DNA of 64,000 bases from JAJDUF01 sp965238265. GTDB taxonomy: Bacteria > Chloroflexota > UBA11872 > UBA12225 > JAJDUF01. The notes below the pieces were generated by a model, which was given only the letters and a program-made list of their open reading frames with translations, was not told where the DNA came from and did no database searches. Both the position numbers and the translations under genes were made by a program. Location of the stretch: assembly GCA_965238265.1 (NCBI GenBank), contig OZ250185.1, positions 1,922,001 through 1,986,000 on the forward strand. Direction: 5' to 3'. How positions within the stretch are numbered: the stretch's first letter is position 1; each line of letters begins with the position of its first letter. Positions 1 through 8,009 of this stretch are shown here, piece after piece.

Positions 1-149
1 CACAAGGGCTGCCGGTTGAGTGGCGCGAAGAGTCCCGTCGCCTACCTCGGGGATGCAGGTGAGCGCTCTCCGCGGAGTGACGTATTTGTAAAGGATATCC
101 ATGGCATCCGACGACCCTGCTGAATGTGACTATTGGCTGTCCGATTGTA

Positions 150-398
150 CACCATGGCCCTCTGCGGTTTGATTGCTCCCCCTGTGGACGCGCGGCTTCA
201 CGCCCAACTCCGCCGGGTGGTACCGGCCAAGCTCGTGCCCGAGCTGGCCAAGAAGGCGACGGAGCACGAGGAGTGGGAGGTATTCAGCCGGCTGCGGCTC
301 CAGCAGGGCGGCGCGTTGAGCAAGTATTACCCGCTGAGTGAGGAAGGCCGGCGCGAGTGTACGAGGAGTGGCGGGACAGCCAAGAGGGCAACGGCTGA
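150..398 (+). pseudogene. Frameshifted C-terminal remnant of an unrecognised protein
   Basis: A charged, helix-like coding stretch reads from about 190 (key segment VPAKLVPELAKKATEHEEWE) to the motif YPLSEEGRRE near 350. It then jumps frame at about 355-360, where two extra bases (TG) appear to sit before the tail YEEWRDSQEGNG, which ends at a TGA at 396-398. Codon choice looks like real coding on both sides of the jump. No start with a ribosome binding site is visible, and the 5' part may be missing. I do not recognise the family, so no function is assigned. The flanking 1-150 and 400-466 hold no other supported gene. Confidence 0.35.
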
Positions 399-466
399 AC
401 GGCGGTCAACTCAAACTTGTATTGCAGGTTCGAGTCCTGTCAGGGGACGGAGGAACATCAGCATTC

Positions 467-1576
467 CTACGTATTCCCCTGTGCGGTCCCGCCATCGTCT
501 CGGCAGGAGCAGGGCTCAGGTCTTTCATCTATTGGGATTAGATCGGGTGGCGAAGCTCCCAGCCTGTAGCCTCCACAGTCATGGCAGAAAATATCTGGGT
601 CTCGGACCCAACACATGGCTCCTATCATTCCTCGTTTGACAGCAAGTTCCTGCCGCTTTTCTTCGTCCTCTTTCGTACACGAAGCGTTCAGCAGCAAGGC
701 ATCAGTTGCTATCATGATGGAGAGTGATGTGCAATCGGCGGGTCCTGTCAGTCCACTGTTTGTGGGTCCGACCACAAATACCGGAGGGTTGTCTCCCACC
801 TGCACGGGTTCGCCGGCGTTCGGCGCGGAATGAACTCGCTCGCTCGCAAGAATGTACTCCCCTCGCGGGTTCCATTCCTTTCCTTGGTAAACTTCGGCTT
901 CTATACCCCTAAAGCCCACTAGGCCGCTCCAAGCATAGTGGTCGCTTGACCTGGTTTTACGTCGATAGGCCCTTAAAAGGTCCTGTTGTACTGCGTCCGC
1001 CATTCTTCGGAGCTCGTCGAGTTCCGATCCGGTTGGTGCCTCTCCGTGGCCTGCGTCATAGAGTTGTTTAGCCAGATGGTACTTGTTCACGTCTGAGTAG
1101 CGCTCATAGCGAGGTGCCATGTCTGGATTATTGGCTATGAAACTGGCAATGGTGGATGATTCGTGGCAGATGCGCCAATGTGCCCATGCCGGGTCTACCA
1201 GTCCATTTGACAGTAGTGCAAGTACTGACCGGGCGTGCAGGCAGGTGCGTGAATGCAGACTGCGGAGGACGAGCCAATACGTTGCGTCCATTGCCTCGAA
1301 TCTTGGAGAAGTAGCGTCTGCTCCGAGGGACTCGCTGAGAGAGATGACCTCCTCTAGCACTCGCAGCGGCTTTTCCCAGTGTCGTATAAACCGGCGCCAG
1401 AATCCGCGGGGAACATCGGGGAAGATTAATTGTTTTTGCCACATAAGACCTTCTTCTGGCCTCCAGAACCTGATACCAACAAGCCGACCTAGCAGGCTGC
1501 GGAAGTTTAAGCTTGGCCAAGTCGACGAGGTGAATCGCATTGTGTCGAAGACCCCGTCAGTCAATTCTGCACGCAC
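467..1576 (-). CDS. DUF5677-family protein, possibly N-terminally frameshifted
   Basis: The helical core (LHARSVLALLSNGLVDPAW, then AHWRICHESSTIASFIANN followed by a Y-rich segment) resembles the DUF5677 family, whose function is unknown and which is often found in accessory DNA. The product is 369 aa from a GTG at 1576. The GTG lacks a convincing ribosome binding site. A better start is an ATG at 1734 with GAGG eight bases upstream, in another frame that overlaps this one at 1561-1600. That frame ends in a TGA at 1561, so the gene may carry a one-base lesion near there. The C-terminal tail has a cysteine/histidine cluster (CHDCGG, later CSC) that could bind metal, but this is not tested. GC is lower than in neighbouring metabolic genes, which fits acquired DNA. 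Confidence 0.6.
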   Translation of the reverse strand: MRAELTDGVFDTMRFTSSTWPSLNFRSLLGRLVGIRFWRPEEGLMWQKQLIFPDVPRGFWRRFIRHWEKPLRVLEEVISLSESLGADATSPRFEAMDATYWLVLRSLHSRTCLHARSVLALLSNGLVDPAWAHWRICHESSTIASFIANNPDMAPRYERYSDVNKYHLAKQLYDAGHGEAPTGSELDELRRMADAVQQDLLRAYRRKTRSSDHYAWSGLVGFRGIEAEVYQGKEWNPRGEYILASERVHSAPNAGEPVQVGDNPPVFVVGPTNSGLTGPADCTSLSIMIATDALLLNASCTKEDEEKRQELAVKRGMIGAMCWVRDPDIFCHDCGGYRLGASPPDLIPIDERPEPCSCRDDGGTAQGNT

Positions 1577-1734
1577 CGCGCCCCAGGCAGTTCACATGGA
1601 CTGGACACCAGAGTCTGCTGACACGACAACAGGCGCCACATATGCACTAGAGTTCCCGAAAATAACTCGTCGGCGCTCTCAATTATAGCCTCCATGAACC
1701 TGCCCGCTGGGGTGTCGTCACCTCGCTCGGTCAT
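1561..1734 (-). other. Possible displaced N-terminus of the DUF5677 gene
   Basis: An open frame starting at ATG 1734 has a good ribosome binding site (GAGG, spacing 8) and encodes about 57 residues, including the helix EAIIESADELFSGTLVHMW. It stops at a TGA just inside the start of the 467-1576 frame. The overlap and the better start signal suggest one original gene that has lost frame in the 1561-1600 interval. It could instead be a short independent peptide. The rest of the gap up to 1867 shows nothing else. Confidence 0.3.
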
Positions 1735-1867
1735 GGAGTCGACCTCGATGTCCTGCTGGGCCCAACAGATGTTTCGTAGGTTAGAACCCCTCTGGTGTTC
1801 GCCGAGAGCTTGGCGAAGGTCCGGTACTCGATGGCCGTCAACCGGAAAGGACGACCGGCTACCGCCG

Positions 1868-2740
1868 TCAGATGCGGTACAGTTCCTCGGCATTCTTCGA
1901 GAAGAGCGCGGTTTGCTCGTCCCGGCTGAAGCCCGAGATGATTTCCGTGTAGGCGTCAACGAGCTTGTCATACGTGCTCCAAAGCCAGTCCACCGGCCAG
2001 TTGGTGGCGAAGAAGCAGCGTTCCACGCCGAACGTCTCAATGGATGTGAGCACGTACCGCCTGATACTGTCTACCGTCCAATTGTTGTCGGCCATGCCGA
2101 GGCCGGAGATCTTCCAGCGGATGTTATCGCAGGTAGCCGCGACGGCCACGCCGCGCTTCCATTGCTCGAAGTACTCATCCGTGCGCTCTGCGGGCGAGCC
2201 GGTGTGGTCAACGACGATCATGACGTTAGGAAACTTGTTTGCCAGGGCTTGGAGCTTCTCCATGTCCGGCCACCCGACCGGCATGCTCGATACCAGATTG
2301 TACTTCTCCAGCAGGGCGAAGCCGCGGTGGTAGTCCGGTTCGACGAGGTAGTCGCCGTAGGAGAAGTCCCGAATACCCCGCATGTTGGGGGACTCGCAGT
2401 GACGCTCCAGGACTGCCTCGACGCCGGGATCGCGCAGGTCGGCGTGCGCGACGATCCCATGGGGAAACCCCGTCCGGTCCGCTGCCTCTTGCAGCCACTC
2501 GGTCTCGGTGACCGGGTCCGGGCTGCCGATGGCGGCCTGAACGTGTACCGCCTTGGTGACGTTCGCGTTCCGGGACTCGGCGATATAGTCCTCGGCGATG
2601 TAATTCCTCTCGGCGAGCTTCTGTATTTGCCACCCCAGGGACGGATGCGGAACGCCGGGCTGCCAGTGGTCGTATACTAGCTCCGGGTGCTGCATGTCGT
2701 AGAAGTGGACGTGAGTATCAACGAACTCCAGCTTGTCCAT
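1868..2740 (-). CDS. Amidohydrolase-family TIM-barrel hydrolase (COG3618-like lactonase/hydrolase)
   Basis: A 290-residue metal-dependent hydrolase of the amidohydrolase-2 family (PF04909). The N-terminal metal motif DTHVHFYD is at residues 7-14. Later landmarks are HADLRDPGV, a VVDHTGSP segment (metal-side histidine) and TNWPVDWL near the C-terminus (the usual aspartate region). The start at 2740 is chosen because AGGAG lies seven bases upstream; the frame stays open further 5' without a better start. Family members hydrolyse lactones such as rhamnono- or fucono-lactone, or act on other cyclic substrates. The nearby sugar-acid dehydratase would suit a lactonase, but the substrate is inferred. 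It is followed by a 275-bp gap (2741-3014) without a supported gene. Confidence 0.8.
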   Translation of the reverse strand: MDKLEFVDTHVHFYDMQHPELVYDHWQPGVPHPSLGWQIQKLAERNYIAEDYIAESRNANVTKAVHVQAAIGSPDPVTETEWLQEAADRTGFPHGIVAHADLRDPGVEAVLERHCESPNMRGIRDFSYGDYLVEPDYHRGFALLEKYNLVSSMPVGWPDMEKLQALANKFPNVMIVVDHTGSPAERTDEYFEQWKRGVAVAATCDNIRWKISGLGMADNNWTVDSIRRYVLTSIETFGVERCFFATNWPVDWLWSTYDKLVDAYTEIISGFSRDEQTALFSKNAEELYRI

Positions 2741-3014
2741 GAGCGTATCTCCTACGTCGAACGATAACACGGCACTGCCCTGTTGAGGGAGCCGCCACGC
2801 TTAGGGTAGGGAATCTACCATGACGGGGCGCCGGGAAGCTGCCGAGCGGTAGCCTGCCTCCAGGAACTTCAAGCGTGCGACCCAATAGCAGCCGAAAACT
2901 GAGGTATTCGTGGGCAGTCGATCGGAAGTCATCCTCAGGCAGTTGCCATAGGCCTCAATAGGGCGGCGCGTGAGCAGAGGGCTATGCTCTAGCCGGCTGG
3001 AGGCTTGAGTTTGC

Positions 3015-3371
3015 CTACGTGTAGCGGAAAGTGGGTAGATCCAATGCAATCCGGAGTGCTTGCTCGATCAGGCCGAGTGCCTGCGACGACAGGCTCCCTC
3101 GGCGGCGTTGGAGACGGTGTTTAGATAGTGCTCGGACCTGCTCGCACAGGGCAACATTGTCTACAGTCAGTCCACCCTCGCCAGCCCGCAGTACTGCTTG
3201 GCTCGGATACACCTGACGCCCGGTTTGGAAAGTCGTGCATGGCACGGCGATGACGACTGAGTTAGCGGCATTGATCGCATCGCGACTTATGATAATGACG
3301 GGCCTTCGGCCGGCCTGCTCTGAGCCGATGGTCGGGTCGAGGAAGGCGTCGTAGACTTCTCCGCGCCTCAT
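3015..3371 (-). CDS. mazF: MazF/PemK-family mRNA endoribonuclease toxin
   Basis: A 118-residue PemK/MazF toxin. The N-terminal RRGEVYDAFLDPTIGSEQ and the RPVIIISRD strand are the family signature, and the later segment AVPCTTFQ matches the conserved core beta strands. Members cut single-stranded RNA at short motifs and arrest translation. The start codon overlaps the stop codon of the upstream antitoxin by four bases (ATGA), the usual translational coupling for this toxin type. The frame is intact and of normal length, so the module may be active. Expression should depend on the promoter at 3676-3723. Confidence 0.9.
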   Translation of the reverse strand: MRRGEVYDAFLDPTIGSEQAGRRPVIIISRDAINAANSVVIAVPCTTFQTGRQVYPSQAVLRAGEGGLTVDNVALCEQVRALSKHRLQRRRGSLSSQALGLIEQALRIALDLPTFRYT

Positions 3372-3658
3372 CGTTGCTTTCCGGCGTGTTGTTGCTCGCC
3401 GAGCCGATACGCCTCCCAGTCAGCTTGCACGAACTCATCGCTGATGACTCGCGCTTCCTCAAGATATGCCTTGTCGTCGGCCATGCCGGCGAAGGCAGCA
3501 TCTATGGCGGCGCGTTCGATAGACGCCAATTCACGACGTAGTGCATTGGCCACCAGCTCATTCCGGCTCCGTGCTTCTCCTGCTCTCACCGCTAGGTCAG
3601 CGGCGGTCAAGAGATCGGTCGGCAAGGTGACAGTCGTGCGAATAGTCTTAGCAGGCAC
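3368..3658 (-). CDS. Ribbon-helix-helix antitoxin (MazE-type partner)
   Basis: A 96-residue protein with an N-terminal ribbon-helix-helix DNA-binding domain: the strand IRTTVTLPTDLL and the helices around RAGEARSRNELVANALRREL. An acidic C-terminal tail follows, of the kind that wraps a MazF toxin. The start is a GTG at 3658 with GGGAGG seven bases upstream. It is the first gene of the toxin-antitoxin operon. A short palindrome lies just downstream of the predicted -10 box, which would allow autorepression by this protein. Family assignment rests on fold and position; the exact antitoxin subfamily is not certain. Confidence 0.85.
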   Translation of the reverse strand: MPAKTIRTTVTLPTDLLTAADLAVRAGEARSRNELVANALRRELASIERAAIDAAFAGMADDKAYLEEARVISDEFVQADWEAYRLGEQQHAGKQR

Positions 3659-3675
3659 TTGTCGCCTCCCAATAT

Positions 3676-3723
3676 GATGGCGTTTCTGCCATCAACTATA
3701 GCATCATCGGGTATGTTAGACAA
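3676..3723 (-). promoter_or_regulatory. Promoter and operator of the MazF-type operon
   Basis: Reading the minus strand, a -35-like TTGTCT (3718-3723) and a -10-like TATAGT (3695-3700) are separated by exactly 17 bases. Directly after the -10 box lies a perfect inverted repeat GATGGC-N6-GCCATC (3676-3693), positioned over the likely transcription start. This is the standard layout for antitoxin autoregulation. The ribosome binding site GGGAGG of the antitoxin follows. Confidence 0.6.
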
Positions 3724-3789
3724 TGCGTCAAGCGCGATTCCGCTGATCGCAAAGCTTCGTATGGATCGCAAGCCTCCTACTAGTTCGTG

Positions 3790-4935
3790 CTACCAGTTGG
3801 TGTAGGAGCCGTCGCGGCGGTGGAGGTGGGGTGCTTCCCAGAAGCGGAACGGCTCGCCGAGCAGCGCCTCGTTGACCTCCACGCCTAGCCCCGGCGTGGT
3901 CGGTACGGCGTAGTAGGTGCCCTCTAGCTGCGGCTGGACCGGGAACACCTCGTCGGAGAAGCTGAATTCGAGCGCGCGCACCTCCAGCCAGGCGTAGTTC
4001 GGCACGGCAGCGCCGAAATGGATGTTGGCGGCGGTGCTGACGGGGCCGAGCGGATTGTGCGGCATCAGGTCAATGTAGTGCGCCTCGCTCCAGCCGGCGA
4101 CCTTCATCGCCTCCGTGAAGCCCCCGACGTTGCAGATGTCCAGGCGGGAGAAGTTGGTTAGCCCCTGCTCGATATAGGGCAGGAAGGCCCACTTGCTGGC
4201 GAACTCCTCCCCGATGGCAAAGGGCACGTCGGTCATCTGCCGCAGGGCGGTGTACGCCGCGGGGGTTTCGTCGCGGATCGGCTCCTCCAGGAAGTCCAGC
4301 GTGGCCGGTGGCATCCGCTGGCAGAAGGAGGCCGCCTCGGCCACGCTGAGGCGGTGGTGGTAGTCAATGCCCAGCACCGGGCCGGAGCCGACCGCCTCGC
4401 GCACCTTGGTCAGCCACTCTGCGGTCAGCGCCAGGGACTCGCGCGGCTCGTAGAGCAGCTCGTCGCCGCCGGTGTCGGGATGGCCGGGCGTCGTGCGGAT
4501 CGCCTGCCAGCCGGCCTGGTACAGCGCCTGCACCTCCTCCACCAGCTGCGGTCCCATCGGCGACTGGGTGGTCACGAACCCCGGCACGTGCTCCCGGTGC
4601 GCGCCGCCTAGCAGTTGATAGACCGGGACGCCGAGCTTCTTGGCCACCAGGTCGTATAAGGCGATGTCAATGGCGGAGATGGCGCCGGTGAGCACGCGCC
4701 CGCCCTCGAAGTATTGGCTGCGGTACATCTCTTGCCAGAGCGCGCCGATGCGTCGCGGGTCCCGGCCGAGCAGGAACTCGCGGTAGTGCTGCACCGCGCC
4801 TTGCACTGCCAGCTCGCGTCCCGATACGCCCGACTCGCCCCAGCCGTAGTAGCCCTCGTCGGTCTCGACCTTGACGAGCAAGAGGTTGCGCACCCCTTCC
4901 CAGACGGGGTAGCACAGGACATCGGTGATCTTCAT
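3790..4935 (-). CDS. Mandelate racemase/enolase-superfamily sugar-acid dehydratase, DgoD-like
   Basis: A 381-residue enolase-superfamily enzyme. The start at 4935 is fixed by GAGGAG seven bases upstream and by the typical opening MKITDV; a longer open frame upstream has no support. Metal ligands are visible in order: the D of GIDYHH, the E of FLEEPI and the second E of IGEEF. The D-Y-H pattern and the MPHNPLGP segment match galactonate dehydratase (D-x-H and a late catalytic histidine) better than mandelate racemase, and the K-x-K motif is replaced by IRTTPGH. The likely reaction is dehydration of an aldonate; the substrate is inferred. The gene is divergent from the oxidoreductase at 5162 across a 226-bp shared upstream region. 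Confidence 0.85.
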   Translation of the reverse strand: MKITDVLCYPVWEGVRNLLLVKVETDEGYYGWGESGVSGRELAVQGAVQHYREFLLGRDPRRIGALWQEMYRSQYFEGGRVLTGAISAIDIALYDLVAKKLGVPVYQLLGGAHREHVPGFVTTQSPMGPQLVEEVQALYQAGWQAIRTTPGHPDTGGDELLYEPRESLALTAEWLTKVREAVGSGPVLGIDYHHRLSVAEAASFCQRMPPATLDFLEEPIRDETPAAYTALRQMTDVPFAIGEEFASKWAFLPYIEQGLTNFSRLDICNVGGFTEAMKVAGWSEAHYIDLMPHNPLGPVSTAANIHFGAAVPNYAWLEVRALEFSFSDEVFPVQPQLEGTYYAVPTTPGLGVEVNEALLGEPFRFWEAPHLHRRDGSYTNW

Positions 4936-5161
4936 GTCATACTCCTCGCAAGCGGGTGAAACCCGGCATCGGTCCTGGATTATGGGTGCCTCGGCTTGAC
5001 AGTGCAACGTCCGGGGTGTATCCGGCCTCCTTCCCCGGCGCCGTCGTGCCGGGTGTCTGGTGTACAATCCCTCGCGCCGGATCGGCGCGTACACGTCTAC
5101 GGGGCAGCCCGCCGTGCCCTCGCTGTACGCGCAATGGCATTCGGCCTGGGAGGTACCGGAC

Positions 5162-6196
5162 ATGGCAGTAGAACGCATTGGAGTCGCCATCCAGGGCGCG
5201 GGCAACGTGTCCACGGAGCACCTACGCGCCTATATCAACAATCCGCATACCGAAGTGGTGGCTATCGGCAGTCGGACCCTCGAAGGCGCTGCCCGCAAGC
5301 GTGACCAGATGGGTCTGAGCGCCAACGACTGTACCCTCTACGACAGCCTTGCCGATCTGCTGGCCAATCCGCGCGTAGACGCGCTTTCGATCTGCACCCC
5401 CTCGGAGCTGCACGCCGCGGAGACGATCCAGGCGGCGGAAGCGGGAAAGCACGTCCTCATCGAAAAGCCCGTTTCAGTTGACCCTGCCGACTTACCGACT
5501 ATGCAGGCGGCGGTCGAGGCGGCCGGTGTGCGTACCGTGGTGAGCTTTGTTCTGCGCTGGAACCCGCTGGTCGAGACGATCAAGGCGCTCGTCGCCGATG
5601 GCGCGTTTGGCGAGCCGTTTTTCGTCCAGACCGACTACTGGCACAACGTCGTCCAGTCGCGCTACCCCGGAGGTGGGGGCTACCGCCGGCATCACCCGAT
5701 GAGCGCGTTTCTCGCCGGCGGCTGCCATGCCGTAGACATGGCCCGCTACCTGATGGGCAGCGATGTCGTCGAGGTCTCTGCCTTCTCCTACGACGAGGAG
5801 CCGGACACGCCAGCGCCAAAGACGACGGTAGCCATCATCAAGTTTGCAAACGGCAAGATCGGCAAGGTATCGGCCAGCACGGTGCAGTGGATGCCCTACG
5901 TGTTCAACGTTGACCTCTTCGGGCCGGACGGCTCGATCCGCGGCAACAAGCTCTATACGCGCAAGCTCCCCGGTCAAACCGACTTTGCCACGATCCCGAC
6001 CATTCCCCCGGACAGCGGCGCTGTCGCTCACCATCCGTTCCAGGAGGAGATAGACCACTTTGTGGACTGTATCCGCAGCGGCGTCGAGTCGCACGTCAAC
6101 TTGGCCGATGCGGTCAACACCCACGAAGTATGCTTTGCTGCCGAGCAGTCGAGCGCCGCAGCCGGCCGCACCATACACCTGCCGCTGCGGTCGTGA
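5162..6196 (+). CDS. Gfo/Idh/MocA-family NAD(P)-dependent oxidoreductase
   Basis: A 344-residue dehydrogenase with an N-terminal Rossmann fold (IGVAIQGAGNVSTEHLRAY, glycine-rich loop) and the family lysine motif in HVLIEKPVS. The substrate domain contains GGCHAVDMARYL, equivalent to the catalytic G-x-H-x-x-D region. The start is ATG 5162, with GGGAGG about eight bases upstream; the frame is open further 5' but lacks a site. These enzymes oxidise sugars, inositols or their acids. Divergence from a DgoD-like dehydratase and the gap of only 15 bp to the next gene place it in a small catabolic block. The substrate is unknown. Confidence 0.88.
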   Translation: MAVERIGVAIQGAGNVSTEHLRAYINNPHTEVVAIGSRTLEGAARKRDQMGLSANDCTLYDSLADLLANPRVDALSICTPSELHAAETIQAAEAGKHVLIEKPVSVDPADLPTMQAAVEAAGVRTVVSFVLRWNPLVETIKALVADGAFGEPFFVQTDYWHNVVQSRYPGGGGYRRHHPMSAFLAGGCHAVDMARYLMGSDVVEVSAFSYDEEPDTPAPKTTVAIIKFANGKIGKVSASTVQWMPYVFNVDLFGPDGSIRGNKLYTRKLPGQTDFATIPTIPPDSGAVAHHPFQEEIDHFVDCIRSGVESHVNLADAVNTHEVCFAAEQSSAAAGRTIHLPLRS

Positions 6197-6211
6197 AGTG
6201 GAGAGTGAAAA

Positions 6212-7846
6212 GTGACGAGTGGAGAGTACCTAGTGCCCGGTCCCGGCGTGAGCTACGGCTCGAACGGCATGGTGGCCTCGCGGTCGAAACGGGCCGCAGC
6301 GGCCGGGCTACACGTGCTCCGGCGCGGCGGCAACGCCTTCGACGCAGCCATCGCCGTCGCCAGCGTAGAGTGGCTGACCCTCCCCGCGATGTGCGGCCTG
6401 GGCGGCGATATGTTTGCCGTGCTCTACGATGCGCGTAGTGACCGGCTGGCCGCGATCAACGGCAGTGGTATGGCGGCCTTGCACGCCTCCCGCGACTACT
6501 ACGTGAGCCAGGGACTCAGCACGATGCCGCTCGACGGCTGGCACGCGGCGGCCGTACCGGGCGCCCCGCACGCCTACGCCACCCTCAACCGCGAGTTCGG
6601 AACCCTTCCGCTCGCTGACCTACTGGCCCCGGCGCTGGCCTACGCGGAGCGGGGCATTGCCGTCTCCGAGGATATGAGCCGGTCCATTGCCGGGGCAGCG
6701 GGCAAGCTGGGCCGGTTTGCCGACAGCGCGGCGCTGTACTTCCCCGGTGGCGTCGCCCTGCGCCCCGGCGACCGCTGGGTACTGCCCGATCTCGCGCATA
6801 CGATCCGGGCCTTTGCCACCGGTGGTCCCGAGGTGTTCTATCGCGGCGCGGTCGCGGCGGAGATCATGCGCGCCTCCACCGCTGGCGGTGGTCTCTTTGG
6901 GCCGCAGGAGTTTGCCGAGCAGGCCACCGACGTGTACGAGCCGCTCCACACCCGCTATCGCGGCGTGGACGTATACGAGACGGCGCCGCCATCGCAGGGC
7001 TTGCTGGTGTTGGAGTGGCTCAACATCATTGCCGGCGACGACCTACGCTCGCTCGGCTTCGGCTCGGCCGACACCCTGCACCTCCTGGTGGAAGCCAAGA
7101 AGCTGGCCTTTGCGGATCGCAACCGCTACTGCGGCGATCCCCGGTTCATCGCCAACCCGCTGGACGACCTGCTCTCCCCGCAGTACGCGGCCCAACGACG
7201 GGCCGCCATCCATCCGGCCCGCGCGAATAATGCGCCGACGGCGGGCACACTCCCAGAGCTAGGCGGCGACACGAGCTACTTTGCCGTTGCGGATGGGCAG
7301 GGCAACGCGATCTCGTTCATCCATAGCCTCTCCGCCGGTTTCGGGTGTGGCGTAGTGGCCGGCAAGACGGGCGTGCTGCTCAACAACCGCGCCGGTCGCG
7401 GCTTCACGTTGGAGGCGGGCCATCCGAACGTGATCGCCGGCGGCAAGAAGACGATGCACACGCTGAACTGCTACCTGCTCTGCCGCGATGGCCGGCCGTT
7501 CGTCGTCGGGGGCACGCCCGGCGGCGACTATCAGCCGCAGTGGAACGTGCAGGCGATCACCAACCTGCTCGATTTCGGCATGAACGTGCGCGAAGCGGTC
7601 GAGGCGCCGCGCTGGATCAGCGTCCCCGGCACCGACCCGGAGACGCTGGACGAGCCGTTCGGCTTGATCGTCGAGGGGCGCTTCGACCCGGACGTGCTGG
7701 CCGAGCTGGAGCGACGCGGCCACCGCGTCCGACGGGCCGGCCCCTGGAGCAGCCCCGGCGCGCTCCAGCTCATCATGTTCGGCGAGGACGGCACCTTGCA
7801 GGGTGGCAGCGACCCTCGGGGGGACGGCGCGGCCCTGGCCTACTGA
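6212..7846 (+). CDS. Gamma-glutamyltransferase (Ntn-hydrolase)
   Basis: A 544-residue gamma-glutamyltranspeptidase family protein. The precursor cleavage site and nucleophile threonine are at residue 354 in the GGDTSYF motif, which would give a large subunit of about 350 and a small subunit of about 190 residues. The large-subunit glycine-rich region GGNAFDAAIA and the small-subunit segment VVGGTPGGD are family hallmarks. No signal peptide is evident, so the enzyme may be cytoplasmic, unlike the periplasmic E. coli form. Family members hydrolyse or transfer gamma-glutamyl groups; some act as acylases. The start is a GTG with a GGAGAG nearby. It follows the MocA oxidoreductase by 15 bp and is probably co-transcribed. 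Confidence 0.88.
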   Translation: MTSGEYLVPGPGVSYGSNGMVASRSKRAAAAGLHVLRRGGNAFDAAIAVASVEWLTLPAMCGLGGDMFAVLYDARSDRLAAINGSGMAALHASRDYYVSQGLSTMPLDGWHAAAVPGAPHAYATLNREFGTLPLADLLAPALAYAERGIAVSEDMSRSIAGAAGKLGRFADSAALYFPGGVALRPGDRWVLPDLAHTIRAFATGGPEVFYRGAVAAEIMRASTAGGGLFGPQEFAEQATDVYEPLHTRYRGVDVYETAPPSQGLLVLEWLNIIAGDDLRSLGFGSADTLHLLVEAKKLAFADRNRYCGDPRFIANPLDDLLSPQYAAQRRAAIHPARANNAPTAGTLPELGGDTSYFAVADGQGNAISFIHSLSAGFGCGVVAGKTGVLLNNRAGRGFTLEAGHPNVIAGGKKTMHTLNCYLLCRDGRPFVVGGTPGGDYQPQWNVQAITNLLDFGMNVREAVEAPRWISVPGTDPETLDEPFGLIVEGRFDPDVLAELERRGHRVRRAGPWSSPGALQLIMFGEDGTLQGGSDPRGDGAALAY

Positions 7847-7866
7847 GGCCGGCGGACGCCTGATTT

Positions 7867-7896
7867 GCCACAGAGCACACAGAGAGCACAGAGAGG
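7867..7896. repeat. Interspersed CACAGAGCACACAGAG-type repeat
   Basis: A short purine-rich repeat between the GGT gene and the TPR-HhH gene. Related copies occur at 45787-45812 and, in the other orientation, at 15338-15356 and 57503-57531. All are intergenic. The rest of 7847-8009 shows no gene. Confidence 0.6.
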
Positions 7897-8009
7897 GGGG
7901 CTGCGCTCCGCCTGCTACCGGTGTCTCTGGTAGACTCGCTGTGTCCAGGCAGAGTGCATTGGTTGGAGTCGATGAGCAACTCAAGGATCGCCTATGTAGG
8001 GGGTAGACC

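Noticed and set aside
369..448. Possible tRNA (T-arm at 424-440, D-arm-like 378-396)
   Set aside because: No matching acceptor stem and no valid anticodon arm at the right spacing, so it is not called as a tRNA gene.
133..639. 168-aa open frame over the remnant region
   Set aside because: Only its middle part looks coding; the second half is off frame and GC-driven.
2801..3049. 82-aa open frame on the minus strand in the gap after the amidohydrolase
   Set aside because: No ribosome binding site, no recognisable domain, and it overlaps the 3' end of mazF.
3015..3658. RelBE or other toxin family for the 3.0-3.7 kb pair
   Set aside because: The PemK/MazF core is clear in the toxin, so other families are excluded.
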